This document shows positions 16,849 to 24,966 of a stretch of DNA of 33,227 bases, in pieces. The notes beneath the pieces were generated by a model. The model saw only the letters and a program-made list of their open reading frames with translations. It had not been told where the DNA came from and did no database searches. The stretch spans positions 1 to 33,227 of the forward strand of contig NZ_UQXD01000026.1 in NCBI RefSeq assembly GCF_900544955.1. Reading direction: 5' to 3'. The stretch is from an uncultured Oscillibacter sp. (GTDB lineage: Bacteria; Bacillota; Clostridia; Oscillospirales; Oscillospiraceae). The position numbers were made by a program, and so were the translations under genes. Position 1 is the stretch's first letter; every line of letters starts with the position of its first letter.

Positions 16849-17037
16849 TTAGACCGCTCTGGTGACTTTACCGGAACGCATACACCGGGTACAAACATAC
16901 ACATGGCGGGGGGAACCGTCGACGATTGCCTTCACACGCTTCACATTGGGCTTCCAGGGACGATTGGAACGCCGATGAGAGTGAGAAACCTGAATACCGA
17001 AGGTCACGCCCTTGTCGCAAAACTCGCACTTAGCCAT
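16849..17037 (-). CDS. rpmB: 50S ribosomal protein L28
   Basis: This is a 62-aa large-subunit protein. It has the zinc-type cysteine pairs CEFC (residues 4-7) and CTRC near the C-terminus, and the conserved core VSHSHRRSNRPWKPN. The ATG at 17037 has AAGGAGGTG upstream. The open frame extends to 17121 but that part lies in the promoter and leader. It is monocistronic or weakly linked to the small cysteine-rich gene after it. Confidence 0.97.
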   Translation of the reverse strand: MAKCEFCDKGVTFGIQVSHSHRRSNRPWKPNVKRVKAIVDGSPRHVYVCTRCMRSGKVTRAV

Positions 17038-17092
17038 CCGTTGCACCTCCTTGCTGTTGCGTATTCCGCGCCCTGTCACAGGCACGTCTGAT

Positions 17093-17121
17093 ATAATACC
17101 AGAAATAATTTGAAAATGCAA
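17093..17121 (-). promoter_or_regulatory. SigA-type promoter for rpmB
   Basis: On the minus strand TTGCAT (17116-17121) and TATTAT (17093-17098) are 17 bases apart, about 55 bases upstream of the rpmB ATG. The surrounding DNA is conspicuously AT-rich for this genome. Confidence 0.78.
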
Positions 17122-17189
17122 GCTTAAATTTCAAAAAAATTACTTTCTTTTTTAATAGGCCTTTTCCCCCTCCCGCCGGGGGAAGGTGT

Positions 17190-17218
17190 TGCGGAATTGG
17201 GCAACATCATATATAATA
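17190..17218 (+). promoter_or_regulatory. Probable SigA promoter for the hprK-led gene run
   Basis: A perfect TATAAT (17213-17218) lies 17 bases after TTGCGG (17190-17195), a weak -35. The hprK ATG is 105 bases downstream, giving a leader of about 100 bases that is GC-rich but shows no known riboswitch. It is divergent from rpmB. Confidence 0.65.
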
Positions 17219-17323
17219 AAAACCAATTGGACCCGCCGCATGGTTTGCCCGCTCCGCCGGGGCTTTCCGGAGGGGCGGGAGGAGGTGCGGAAGGACCCGC
17301 ATCGGAAAGGGAGAGGATGTGCC

Positions 17324-18277
17324 ATGAGTGAAAACCGCTTTGAAAACGGCTTGAAAATCACCGCCTTTACGGCGCTGTTCGATTTGGAGGTGCTGAACCG
17401 GGGCAGCGACTTCGACACGGCGCTGCTGACCATCACCGACGTGAACCGGCCCGGCCTTCAGTTCCACGATTTTTACGACTATTTCGACCCCCGCCGCCTC
17501 CAGGTCATCGGCAAGGCGGAGGTCACGTATTTGAAGAGCCTCACGCCGGAGCGGCGGCGCAAGTGCTTTGACGACCTGTTCCTCTACGACATTCCCGCCC
17601 TGGTGATCTCCCGGGGGCTGGACTGCTTCCCGGAGTGCCTGGAGAGCGCCAGGGAGCACGAGAAGACTCTGCTGCGGACCCAGGAGACCACGGTGGACTT
17701 CACCAGCCACACCATCGAGTATCTGAACCGGGAGCTGGCCCCCTGCGTCACCCGTCACGGCGTCCTGCTGGACATCTACGGCGAGGGCGTGATGATCACC
17801 GGCGACTCCGGCGTGGGCAAGAGCGAGTCCGCCATCGAGCTGATTATGCGGGGCCACCGGCTGGTGGCGGACGACGCGGTGGAGCTGCGGCGCATCTCCA
17901 ACCAGCTCATCGGCACCGCGCCGGAGGTCATCCGGCACTATATCGAGCTGCGGGGCATCGGCGTGATCGACGTGCGCCAGCTCTTCGGGATGCGGGCCAT
18001 CAAGGTGGAGTCCCAGCTGGACCTGGTGGTGCACTTTGAGCAGTGGGACCAGAGCAAGTTCTACGACCGCCTGGGCATCGAGGACCACTTCACGGAGATC
18101 CTGGACGTGCAGGTGCCCATCATCACCATCCCGGTGCGGCCGGGGCGGAATCTGGCCAGCATCGTGGAGGTGGCGGCCATGAACAACCGCCACCGCAAGT
18201 TCGGCTTCAACGCCGCCCAGGAGCTGGCCCGGAAGGTGGACCAGCGGGCGGACGCCGGCAGCCGGCGCCAGATGTGA
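17324..18277 (+). CDS. hprK: HPr kinase/phosphorylase
   Basis: This 317-aa enzyme phosphorylates and dephosphorylates Ser46 of HPr and controls carbon catabolite repression. The N-terminal domain includes LTITDVNRPGLQFHDFYDYF. The catalytic domain has RHGVLLDIYG (H145), Walker A GDSGVGKS (160-167), LVADDAVELR and the signature region IELRGIGVIDVRQLFGMRAIK, with IPVRPGRNLASIVEVAAMN near the end. ATG 17324 matches the start of homologues; the upstream in-frame ATG at 17186 precedes the predicted promoter. ptsH is not in this window. The next gene is a sugar kinase 13 bases away. Confidence 0.96.
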   Translation: MSENRFENGLKITAFTALFDLEVLNRGSDFDTALLTITDVNRPGLQFHDFYDYFDPRRLQVIGKAEVTYLKSLTPERRRKCFDDLFLYDIPALVISRGLDCFPECLESAREHEKTLLRTQETTVDFTSHTIEYLNRELAPCVTRHGVLLDIYGEGVMITGDSGVGKSESAIELIMRGHRLVADDAVELRRISNQLIGTAPEVIRHYIELRGIGVIDVRQLFGMRAIKVESQLDLVVHFEQWDQSKFYDRLGIEDHFTEILDVQVPIITIPVRPGRNLASIVEVAAMNNRHRKFGFNAAQELARKVDQRADAGSRRQM

Positions 18278-18290
18278 GGGAGGCGGTCCT

Positions 18291-19217
18291 ATGTATATCG
18301 GCATCGACGTGGGCGGCACCAACCTGAAGGCCGGGCTGGTGGACGGCGACGGCGCCATTTTGAAAACCCTCCGGATGCCCCTGGACTTCCAGGGGCCGGA
18401 GGCCTTTGCCAAGACCCTGGCGGACCTCTCCCGCTCCCTGGTGGAGGGGGACGTGAGCGCGGTGGAGTCGGTGGGCATGGGGCTGCCGGGGGCCGTGGAC
18501 GGCGGAGACGTGCTGTTCACCACCAACATCCCCATGGAGCACGTGCCTCTGGAGCAGTTGTTCCGCCGGCATCTGAATTTGCCCCTGCTGCTGGGCAACG
18601 ACGCGGACTGCGCCGCCGTGGGGGAGTATTTCCTGGGGGCCGGAAAGGGCACCCGGGACTTCGCCGTGGTGACGCTGGGCACCGGCATCGGCGCCGGGCT
18701 GATTCTGGACGGACGGCTGCGGGGGGGCCTGGCTTCCAGCGAGGCGGGGCACATGTCCATCTGCCGGGACGGCGGGGCGTGCAACTGCGGCCGCCGGGGC
18801 TGCTGGGAGTATTACGCCTCCGCCACCGGATTGATCCGCCAGACCCGGGAGGCCATGGCGGCCCACCCGGAGAGCGCCCTCCACGCCCTGGCGGAGAGGG
18901 ACGGCTGCGTGGAGGGCCGGACGGCCTTCCAGGCGGCGGCGGACGGGGATGAGACCGCCCTGGCGGTGTGCCGGCAATATGTGGCGTACTTGGCCGACGG
19001 GATCACCAACCTGGTGAACATCCTGCGGCCGGAGGCGGTGGCCATCGGCGGCGGCGTGGCCGCCGCGCCGGAGGAGCTGCTGCTGGAGCCCCTGCGGCGC
19101 CGGGTGGAGCGGGAGAGCTTTTCCCGCCACGGCGGCCGGACCACCCGCATTGTGCGCTCGGAGCTGGGCAACGACGCGGGCATCATCGGCGCGGCGCTGC
19201 TGGGCCGAGTAATCTGA
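18291..19217 (+). CDS. ROK-family sugar kinase, probable glucokinase
   Basis: This 308-aa kinase has the ROK architecture. Phosphate-binding IDVGGTNLK opens the protein, the catalytic aspartate is D104 in LGNDADCAA, and GTGIGAGLI follows. The zinc-binding signature has H154 (SEAGHMS) with C164, C166 and C171 in CNCGRRGCWE. EAGH and CNCGRRGCWE fit the glucokinase branch of the family, but an N-acetylmannosamine or fructose kinase cannot be ruled out from sequence. It lies between hprK and murB in the same direction with short gaps, suggesting co-transcription with carbon control. Confidence 0.88.
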   Translation: MYIGIDVGGTNLKAGLVDGDGAILKTLRMPLDFQGPEAFAKTLADLSRSLVEGDVSAVESVGMGLPGAVDGGDVLFTTNIPMEHVPLEQLFRRHLNLPLLLGNDADCAAVGEYFLGAGKGTRDFAVVTLGTGIGAGLILDGRLRGGLASSEAGHMSICRDGGACNCGRRGCWEYYASATGLIRQTREAMAAHPESALHALAERDGCVEGRTAFQAAADGDETALAVCRQYVAYLADGITNLVNILRPEAVAIGGGVAAAPEELLLEPLRRRVERESFSRHGGRTTRIVRSELGNDAGIIGAALLGRVI

Positions 19218-19236
19218 GAATGCGGGAGGTCCTTGC

Positions 19237-20172
19237 ATGGACTGGTATACACAGCTTGACGAGACGATTCAAACCCATTTGCCGGACCTGGTGTGGCTCT
19301 GCGACGAGCCCATGAGCCGCCACACCTCCTTCCGCATCGGCGGCCCGGCGCGGCGGATGGCCTGCCCCAAAAACGGGGAGCAGCTGGTGCTGCTGTGGTC
19401 CTTTGCGGAGTCCCTGGGCCTGCGGCCCCTGGTGATCGGCAACGGCACCAATTTGCTGGCGCCGGACGGCGGTCTGGACCGGCTGGTGATCGACACCTCC
19501 GCCGCCATGACCCGCCTGGAGGCGGGGGAGGACCCCTGCGTGCTGACGGCGGAGGCGGGGGTGTCCCTGGCCCGGCTGGCGGACGCGGCCTGCAAGCAGG
19601 GGCTGACGGGGCTGGAATTCGCCCACGGCATCCCCGGTACGGTGGGCGGCGCGGTGTGCATGAACGCCGGGGCCTACGGCGGGGAGATGGCCCAGGTGGT
19701 GGAGCGGGTGGACGCCCTGTTTCCCGGGGAGGGGGTCCGCAGCCTCACCCGGGAGGAGCTGGGCTTTGCCTACCGGTGCAGCCTCTTCACGGACCGGCCG
19801 GAGGTCACGGTGCTGCGGGCGTCGTTCCGTCTGACCCCCGGGGACGGCGAGGCCGTCCGCCGGCGGATGCGGGAGCTGCTGGAGCGGCGGAAGCAGAGCC
19901 AGCCCCTGGAGTGGCCCAGCGCCGGCAGCACCTTCAAGCGCCCCCAGGGCTACTTCGCCGGGACCCTCATCGACCAGTGCGGATTGAAGGGGCTGACGGT
20001 GGGCGGCGCCCAGGTCAGCGAGAAGCACGCGGGCTTCGTCATCAACCGCTTCGACGCCACCAGCGCCGACGTGGAGGCGCTGATCCGGGAGATTCAGGAC
20101 CGGGTGCTGGAAAAGACGGGGGTCCGGCTGGAGCCGGAGGTCCGCATCCTGCGCCGGGAGGGCGGCGCGTAA
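19237..20172 (+). CDS. murB: UDP-N-acetylenolpyruvoylglucosamine reductase
   Basis: This 311-aa FAD enzyme reduces UDP-GlcNAc-enolpyruvate to UDP-MurNAc in peptidoglycan synthesis. FAD-binding motifs are HTSFRIGGPA, LGNGTNLL-like VIGNGTNLLAPDG and the core LEFAHGIPGTVGGAVCMNAGAYGG. The catalytic serine is S231 in SAGSTFKRP, and the acid is in the terminal LEPEVRIL. The compact form matches the Gram-positive (type II) enzyme. It starts 19 bases after the ROK kinase. Confidence 0.96.
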   Translation: MDWYTQLDETIQTHLPDLVWLCDEPMSRHTSFRIGGPARRMACPKNGEQLVLLWSFAESLGLRPLVIGNGTNLLAPDGGLDRLVIDTSAAMTRLEAGEDPCVLTAEAGVSLARLADAACKQGLTGLEFAHGIPGTVGGAVCMNAGAYGGEMAQVVERVDALFPGEGVRSLTREELGFAYRCSLFTDRPEVTVLRASFRLTPGDGEAVRRRMRELLERRKQSQPLEWPSAGSTFKRPQGYFAGTLIDQCGLKGLTVGGAQVSEKHAGFVINRFDATSADVEALIREIQDRVLEKTGVRLEPEVRILRREGGA

Positions 20173-20217
20173 CCGCCTCCGCGCCCCATCGCCATTCCCA
20201 GGAAAGGAAGAACCACC

Positions 20218-21081
20218 ATGGAAATCCTCATCATCTCCGGTCTCTCCGGCGGCGGCAAGAGCAAGACCGCCTCCTTTTTGGAGGACATGGGCTTTTATAT
20301 CGTGGACAACATGCCCGCCGCCATGATTTTGAAATTTGCGGAGTTCTGCGCTGGGGGCAACGGCCGATACGACCGGGTGGCCCTGGTGTACGACGTGCGC
20401 ACCGGCGCCTCCCCCACGGAGCTGTTCGACGTGCTGGATAAGCTGAAGGCCATGGAGGGCGTGTGCCGGCTGCTGTTTTTGGAGGCCTCTCCGGAGACCA
20501 TCATCAAGCGGTACAAGGAGACCCGCCGCCGCCACCCCCTCCAGCGCCAGACGGACTCGCTGGAGGAGGCGGTCCGCCAGGAGCGGGCGCTGATGCAGCC
20601 CCTCCGGGACCGGGCGGACGTGGTGCTGGACACCTCCCGCACCTCCACCGCCCAGCTCCGGGGCATGCTGCTGCAGCGCTTCGGCAGGGCGGGGGAGCAG
20701 GGGGGGATGTCCGTCAGCGTTACCTCCTTCGGCTTCAAGTACGGCCTGCCCCTGGAGGCGGATCTGGTGTTTGACGTGCGCTTCATGCCAAACCCCTTCT
20801 ATGTGGAGGAGCTGCGCCGCCAGACGGGGCTGGACGGGGCCGTGTCGGACTACGTGTTCAGCTTCCGCCAGACCCAGGAGTACCTCACCAGACTGAAGGA
20901 CCTATTGGCCTTCTCGCTGCCGCTGTACGCGGAGGAGGGGAAGACGGTGCTGGTGGTGGCTGTGGGCTGCACCGGCGGCCACCACCGCTCCGTGGCGGTG
21001 ACCCATGCCCTGGCGGAGTTCATCCGGAGCCTGGGGTATCAGGTGTCGGAGAACCACCGGGACATGAGCCGGGACGGCTGA
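20218..21081 (+). CDS. rapZ: RapZ/YvcJ family P-loop nucleotide-binding protein
   Basis: This 287-aa protein has Walker A GLSGGGKS (8-15), the family stretch ALEDMGFYIVDNMP-like FLEDMGFYIVDNMPAA and the C-terminal VAVGCTGGHHRSV motif that forms its ligand-binding fold. RapZ in Escherichia coli controls small-RNA decay for amino-sugar synthesis. In Firmicutes YvcJ binds nucleotides and its role is less clear. The order rapZ-yvcK-whiA is conserved across Gram-positive bacteria, and here it follows murB. Confidence 0.95.
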   Translation: MEILIISGLSGGGKSKTASFLEDMGFYIVDNMPAAMILKFAEFCAGGNGRYDRVALVYDVRTGASPTELFDVLDKLKAMEGVCRLLFLEASPETIIKRYKETRRRHPLQRQTDSLEEAVRQERALMQPLRDRADVVLDTSRTSTAQLRGMLLQRFGRAGEQGGMSVSVTSFGFKYGLPLEADLVFDVRFMPNPFYVEELRRQTGLDGAVSDYVFSFRQTQEYLTRLKDLLAFSLPLYAEEGKTVLVVAVGCTGGHHRSVAVTHALAEFIRSLGYQVSENHRDMSRDG

Positions 21082-21092
21082 GGGAGGCCGCC

Positions 21093-22148
21093 ATGGAAAA
21101 TCGCGTGCCCTACCGGCTGCCCAAGGCCCACGGGCCCCGAATCGCCGTCATCGGCGGCGGCCACGGGCTGTCCAACATGCTGCGGGGGCTGAAGCAATAC
21201 ACGGAGAACCTCTCCGCCGTCGTCACCGTGACGGACGACGGCGGCGGCAGCGGGATGCTGCGCCAGGACCTGGGGATGCCGCCGCCGGGAGACATCCGCA
21301 ACTGCATGGAGGCCCTGGCCAACACGGAGCCGCTGATGAGCGAGCTGCTGCACTACCGCTTCACCGACGGATCTCTGGCGGGGCAGAGCTTTGGAAACCT
21401 CTTCCTGGCGGCCCTCAACGGCATCTCCCCCTCCTTTGACGCGGCGGTGTCCCGGATGAGCGAGGTGCTGGCCATCACCGGCAGGGTGCTGCCGGTGACC
21501 ACGGCGGATGTCCAGTTGGAGGCGGAGTTTGAAAACGGCGCCACGGTGGTGGGGGAGTCCAAGATCTTCTACTGCAAGAAGCAGGAGGACTGCCGCATCC
21601 GGCGGGTGCGGCTGCTGCCGGAGAACCCCAGGGCTCTGCCCGCCGCCGCGGCGGCCATCCGGGAGGCGGATATGGTGGTGCTGGGCCCCGGCAGCCTCTA
21701 CACCAGCGTCATTCCCAACCTGCTGGTGGACGGCATCGTGGAGGCCATCCAGGATTGCGACGGGCTGAAGGTCTACGTGTGCAACGTCATGAGCCAGGAG
21801 GGGGAGACGGAGGGCTACACCGTCTCCGACCACATCGCCGCCCTGTTCCACCACTCGGTCCAGGGCCTGTTCGACCTGTGCCTGTGCAACTCCTCCCCCA
21901 TCCCCAGGGCCGTGGCGGCCCGGTACGCAGAGGAGGGGGCGGCGGCGCTGTACGCCGATCCCGGCCCCTGTGCCGCCCTGGGTGTGGAGGTTCTCAGCCG
22001 CCCCATCGCCACGGTGGACAACGGCTTCGTCCGCCACGACCCGGGCCATCTGGCCCGGGAGCTGATTCTCCTCCACGCGGAGCGCAGCGTCCGCATCGCG
22101 GGGACGGACATTCACAACGACACCTACCGGGTGGAGAGAGGGCGCTGA
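21093..22148 (+). CDS. yvcK: YvcK/CuvA family gluconeogenesis factor
   Basis: This 351-aa protein belongs to the UPF0052 family, which binds UDP-sugars and is needed for growth on gluconeogenic carbon and for cell-wall integrity. It has IAVIGGGHGLSNMLRGLK, the conserved VTVTDDGGGSGMLR and PPGDIRNCMEALA, and later VLGPGSLYTSVIPNLLV. The short N-terminal extension (about 15 residues) before the glycine-rich loop may be cytosolic. It starts 11 bases after rapZ with GGGAGG upstream. Confidence 0.95.
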   Translation: MENRVPYRLPKAHGPRIAVIGGGHGLSNMLRGLKQYTENLSAVVTVTDDGGGSGMLRQDLGMPPPGDIRNCMEALANTEPLMSELLHYRFTDGSLAGQSFGNLFLAALNGISPSFDAAVSRMSEVLAITGRVLPVTTADVQLEAEFENGATVVGESKIFYCKKQEDCRIRRVRLLPENPRALPAAAAAIREADMVVLGPGSLYTSVIPNLLVDGIVEAIQDCDGLKVYVCNVMSQEGETEGYTVSDHIAALFHHSVQGLFDLCLCNSSPIPRAVAARYAEEGAAALYADPGPCAALGVEVLSRPIATVDNGFVRHDPGHLARELILLHAERSVRIAGTDIHNDTYRVERGR

Positions 22149-22196
22149 GGTCTCGGACGGCCCCGCCCTCCGGCGGAAAAAGGAGAGAACGCGGCC

Positions 22197-23096
22197 ATGT
22201 CATTTTCCTTTGAGACGAAAAACGAGCTGTGCCGCCTGCCGGTGCAACGGCTCTGCTGCGCCCGGGCGGAGGCCTACGGCATTCTGCTCTACTGCAACAC
22301 CTTCAGCCCCACGGAGGTCCGCGTTGTGACGGAGAACCCCAACTTCGCCGGACGGCTGCCCAAGCTGTTCCACCGGGCCTTCGGCCTGCGGTTTGACCGC
22401 CGGCCGGAGCCGGGGCAGGAGGGGAAGCTGGTGTTCCAGATCACGGAGCGGGAGAAGATGGACCACATCATCAACCTGCTGGGCTACGACCCCCGGCAGA
22501 ATCTGGTGCTGCATATCAACTTCGCCATGCTGGAGGAGAGCTGCTGCCGCTCGGCCTTCCTGCGGGGCATTTTCTTCGCCGGGGGCAGCATCACGGACCC
22601 CCTGAAGCGCTACCATCTGGAGCTGGCCACCTCCCATCTCCAGGCCAGCCGGGAGCTGGGGGTGCTGCTGCGGGAGGGAGGGTATCCCCCCAAGAGCGTC
22701 AGCCGCAACGGCAGCTTTGTCACCTACTTCAAGCAGAGCGACCAGATCGAGGACTTTCTCACCCTCATCGGCGCCCCGGTGGCGGCTATGAACGTCATGT
22801 CCGCCAAGATGGAGAAGGACCTGCGCAACAGCGTGAACCGCCGTCTCAACTGCGACAGCGCCAATCTGGACAAGGCGGTGCTGGCGGCCCAGGAGCAGCT
22901 GGAGGCCATCCGGCGGCTCCAGGCGGCGGGGATTTTGGAGACGCTGCCGGACAAGCTCCGGCAGACGGCGGCCCTGCGGCTGGAAAACCCGGAGCTGACC
23001 CTCAGCGAGCTGGCGGAGGAGTTTGACCCGCCGGTGACGAAATCCTGTTTGAACCACCGCCTGCGCAAGCTGCTGGAGCTGGCGCGGCGGCCGTAA
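22197..23096 (+). CDS. whiA: WhiA, DNA-binding regulator with LAGLIDADG-like fold
   Basis: This 299-aa protein is third in the conserved rapZ-yvcK-whiA trio. The N-terminal half holds the degenerate homing-endonuclease-like fold, marked by FLRGIFFAGGSITDPLKRYHLEL. The C-terminal helix-turn-helix is seen in LSELAEEFDPPVTKSCLNHRLRKL. In Streptomyces WhiA drives sporulation genes. In Firmicutes it affects cell division and metabolism, and it lacks nuclease activity. AAGGAG lies upstream of the ATG at 22197. Confidence 0.95.
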   Translation: MSFSFETKNELCRLPVQRLCCARAEAYGILLYCNTFSPTEVRVVTENPNFAGRLPKLFHRAFGLRFDRRPEPGQEGKLVFQITEREKMDHIINLLGYDPRQNLVLHINFAMLEESCCRSAFLRGIFFAGGSITDPLKRYHLELATSHLQASRELGVLLREGGYPPKSVSRNGSFVTYFKQSDQIEDFLTLIGAPVAAMNVMSAKMEKDLRNSVNRRLNCDSANLDKAVLAAQEQLEAIRRLQAAGILETLPDKLRQTAALRLENPELTLSELAEEFDPPVTKSCLNHRLRKLLELARRP

Positions 23097-23110
23097 GGGG
23101 GGAGAGCGAC

Positions 23111-23563
23111 ATGACCCGTGCGGAAAAGGCGGACGTCCTGCGGCGGAGGGATTACAACTGCGCCCAGTGCGTGCTGGCGGCCTTCGGGGACCTGACGGGG
23201 CTGCCGGAGGAGACGGCTCTGGCCATTGCCGGGGGACTGGGCGGCGGCATCGGCGGCAGCCAGGCGGAGGCCTGCGGCGCCCTCAGCGGGGCGGTGCTGG
23301 CCCTCTCGCTGCTGTACCCCCACACGGGGGAGAACGACCTGGCCGCCAAGCGGCTGGTCTATGAGCGGGCGGCGGAGCTGCGCCGCCGGTTTGCGGAGCG
23401 GTTCGGCTGCGTCCGCTGCGGCGAGCTGCTGGCCCGGCCCCCCGCCCCGGCGGACCGGCAGGCGGCGGACCGCCTGCAAAGCCGCCGTATCTGCGCGGTG
23501 TTCATCGTGGAGGCGGTGGCGCTGCTGGAGGGACTTTTGCGGGAGGAGGGGCTGTGCCCCTGA
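23111..23563 (+). CDS. C_GCAxxG_C_C family protein, copy 1
   Basis: This is a 150-aa member of the C_GCAxxG_C_C (redox-active or metal-binding cysteine) family, of unknown function. C17 is in YNCAQCV, C55 in EACGALSG after a glycine-rich GGGIGGSQ, and C103 in RCGELL, with C128 near the end. C20 and C100 are extra cysteines absent from copy 2. It has no signal peptide; the hydrophobic middle is probably a helix pair. It starts 14 bases after whiA and is followed by a paralogue of the same length. The family is often near electron-transfer or metal genes, but nothing here shows its partner. Confidence 0.85.
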   Translation: MTRAEKADVLRRRDYNCAQCVLAAFGDLTGLPEETALAIAGGLGGGIGGSQAEACGALSGAVLALSLLYPHTGENDLAAKRLVYERAAELRRRFAERFGCVRCGELLARPPAPADRQAADRLQSRRICAVFIVEAVALLEGLLREEGLCP

Positions 23564-23574
23564 CCCCGGCTGAT

Positions 23575-23588
23575 TTTACCAAGGTAAA
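23575..23588. repeat. 14-bp palindrome between the two paralogues
   Basis: TTTACC and GGTAAA are separated by AA, just upstream of the ribosome site of the second paralogue. It could be an operator half-site pair, but no -35/-10 boxes surround it. Confidence 0.4.
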
Positions 23589-23603
23589 GAGGAGAGAACC
23601 ATC

Positions 23604-24056
23604 ATGGATCGCTGTGCAATGGCCTATCAATATCATAAAGACGGATACAACTGTGCCCAGGCGGTGGCGTCGGCCTTCGGGGACGTGCTGGGCATGACCA
23701 CGGAGCAGATCGCCCCCATGGCCGGGGGCTTCGGCGGCGGCGTGGGCGGCAGCCACCAGGAGCTGTGCGGCGCCCTCAGCGGCGGCGTGCTGGTGCTGAG
23801 CCTGCTGCACCCCCACACCCAGGCCGGGGACGCGGCGGGGAAGCAGCGGGTGTACGCCCTGGTGAAGGACTTCCGGCAGCGGTTTTCCGCCGTCTTCGGC
23901 CCCACCCGCTGCGGCGAGCTGCTGGAGGCCCGCCCGGGCGTCACGGACCAGACTCCCGCCGCCGCCCGGCTGGGCATCACCACCCACTGCAACATCATGA
24001 TTGTCACCGCTGTGGAGATTTTGGAGCAGATGCTCCGGGAGGAGGGCCGCCTGTGA
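23604..24056 (+). CDS. C_GCAxxG_C_C family protein, copy 2
   Basis: This 150-aa paralogue of the gene just upstream aligns without gaps over at least the first 107 residues. C17 (YNCAQAV), C55 (ELCGALSG), C103 (RCGELL) and C129 (THCNIMIV) match the family pattern, and the GGGVGGSH stretch is shared. This copy also has a cysteine at residue 4. The two are probably a tandem duplication that has diverged. GAGGAG lies upstream of ATG 23604, and its stop overlaps the next gene by four bases. Function is unknown; a thiol redox or metal role is inferred from the cysteines. Confidence 0.86.
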   Translation: MDRCAMAYQYHKDGYNCAQAVASAFGDVLGMTTEQIAPMAGGFGGGVGGSHQELCGALSGGVLVLSLLHPHTQAGDAAGKQRVYALVKDFRQRFSAVFGPTRCGELLEARPGVTDQTPAAARLGITTHCNIMIVTAVEILEQMLREEGRL

Positions 24057-24484
24057 CCTGGAAAGAGATTTATCCCCAGACCGCCCAGCCCACGCTGGCG
24101 GAGGTGGACGCCTATGCGGCAAGCCCGCTGTGGGAAGCGCTGCGCGCCTACCTGGCGGAGGCCTACGGCGCGGAGCCCCGGCTGGAGTACAGCCGCTGCG
24201 GCCTGGAGCCGGGTTGGAACGTGAAGTTCCGGAAGGGGAGCAAGGCCCTGTGCACCGTGTACCTCCGCCCCGGGTACGTGACGGCCATGGTCTCCGTCGG
24301 GGCCAGGGACGAGGCGGCGGCGGAGGGGGTCCTGCTGACCTGTACGGAGGCGACCCAGGCCCTGTACCGGGCGGCCGCCCCCTCGAAGATGGGCCGCTGG
24401 CTGATGATCGACGTCACCGGCCCGGAGGTCCTGGAGGACGTGAAGGCGCTGCTGGCGGTGCGGGTCAGGCCGGCGAAGCCCTGA
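24053..24484 (+). CDS. DUF3788 family protein
   Basis: This 143-aa soluble protein resembles the DUF3788 family. EYSRCGLEPGWNVKFRKGSKALCTVYLRPG corresponds to the family's central GW and K-x-L-xxLxP region, broken here only by length. A C-terminal SKMGRWLMIDVTG is also typical. It has no catalytic motif and no known function. It begins with GTG at 24053 overlapping the preceding stop (GTGA), so it is translationally coupled to the second C_GCAxxG_C_C gene. The TGA at 24482-24484 is in the same frame as the degraded gene after it. Confidence 0.75.
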   Translation: MTWKEIYPQTAQPTLAEVDAYAASPLWEALRAYLAEAYGAEPRLEYSRCGLEPGWNVKFRKGSKALCTVYLRPGYVTAMVSVGARDEAAAEGVLLTCTEATQALYRAAAPSKMGRWLMIDVTGPEVLEDVKALLAVRVRPAKP

Positions 24485-24954
24485 GGGGCGCTGCGGCGCT
24501 GCGAGTGGTACAGCCCGCTGCCGCCGGAGCGGGTCCGGGCCCGGCTGCTGGTCTTGGGCGGGCCGCGGAGACACGCCGGAGACCCGTGGGGTGGGCCTGG
24601 GCTTCTGGTGAAGGCGCTGCCGGACGGGCGGTTTTCCCTGCTGAAAACCGGAGGCGCCTGGGCGCTGCGGCCCCAGTTTCCCTTTGTGGGCACGGTGACG
24701 CCCTGGGGGACGGGGAGCCTGATCGCCGGGGACTTCTCCATGCCGCGGAGCGGCTGGGGGCTGCTTGCCCTGCTGGGGACCGCGGCGGCCATCGCGGCCG
24801 CGGCCATAGGCGTTCCCCCGCCGGCGGCCCTGGCAGGGGTGCTGCTGTGGCTGGCCCTTGCCCGGGTCTCGCCGGATGGGTGGGCGGCGACCCCAGCAAT
24901 CCGCGCCGCCGGGAGACGCTGGCTTTGATTGAAGAGGAACTGTTGAGAGAATAA
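24485..24954 (+). pseudogene. Frameshifted gene for a small membrane protein, no clear start
   Basis: This stretch between the DUF3788 gene and dnaE holds a coding sequence split over two frames. From about 24491 the frame reads RRCEWYSPLPPERVRARL, then LLVKALPDGRFSLL, FVGTVTPWGTGSLIAGDF and two hydrophobic segments (LLALLGTAAAIAAAAIGV and LAGVLLWLALARV). It then goes off at SPDGW near 24880. The -1 frame continues GGDPSNPRRRETLALIEEELLRE to a TAA at 24952-24954. One extra G in the GGG run at 24882-24884 would join the two parts. No ATG precedes the start; only CTG 24491 or TTG 24554 is available. An 8-bp direct duplication (GCGCTGCG twice, 24488-24503) sits where the start should be. I do not recognise the family. 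Confidence 0.6.
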
Positions 24955-24966
24955 GGGGGGGGTCCC

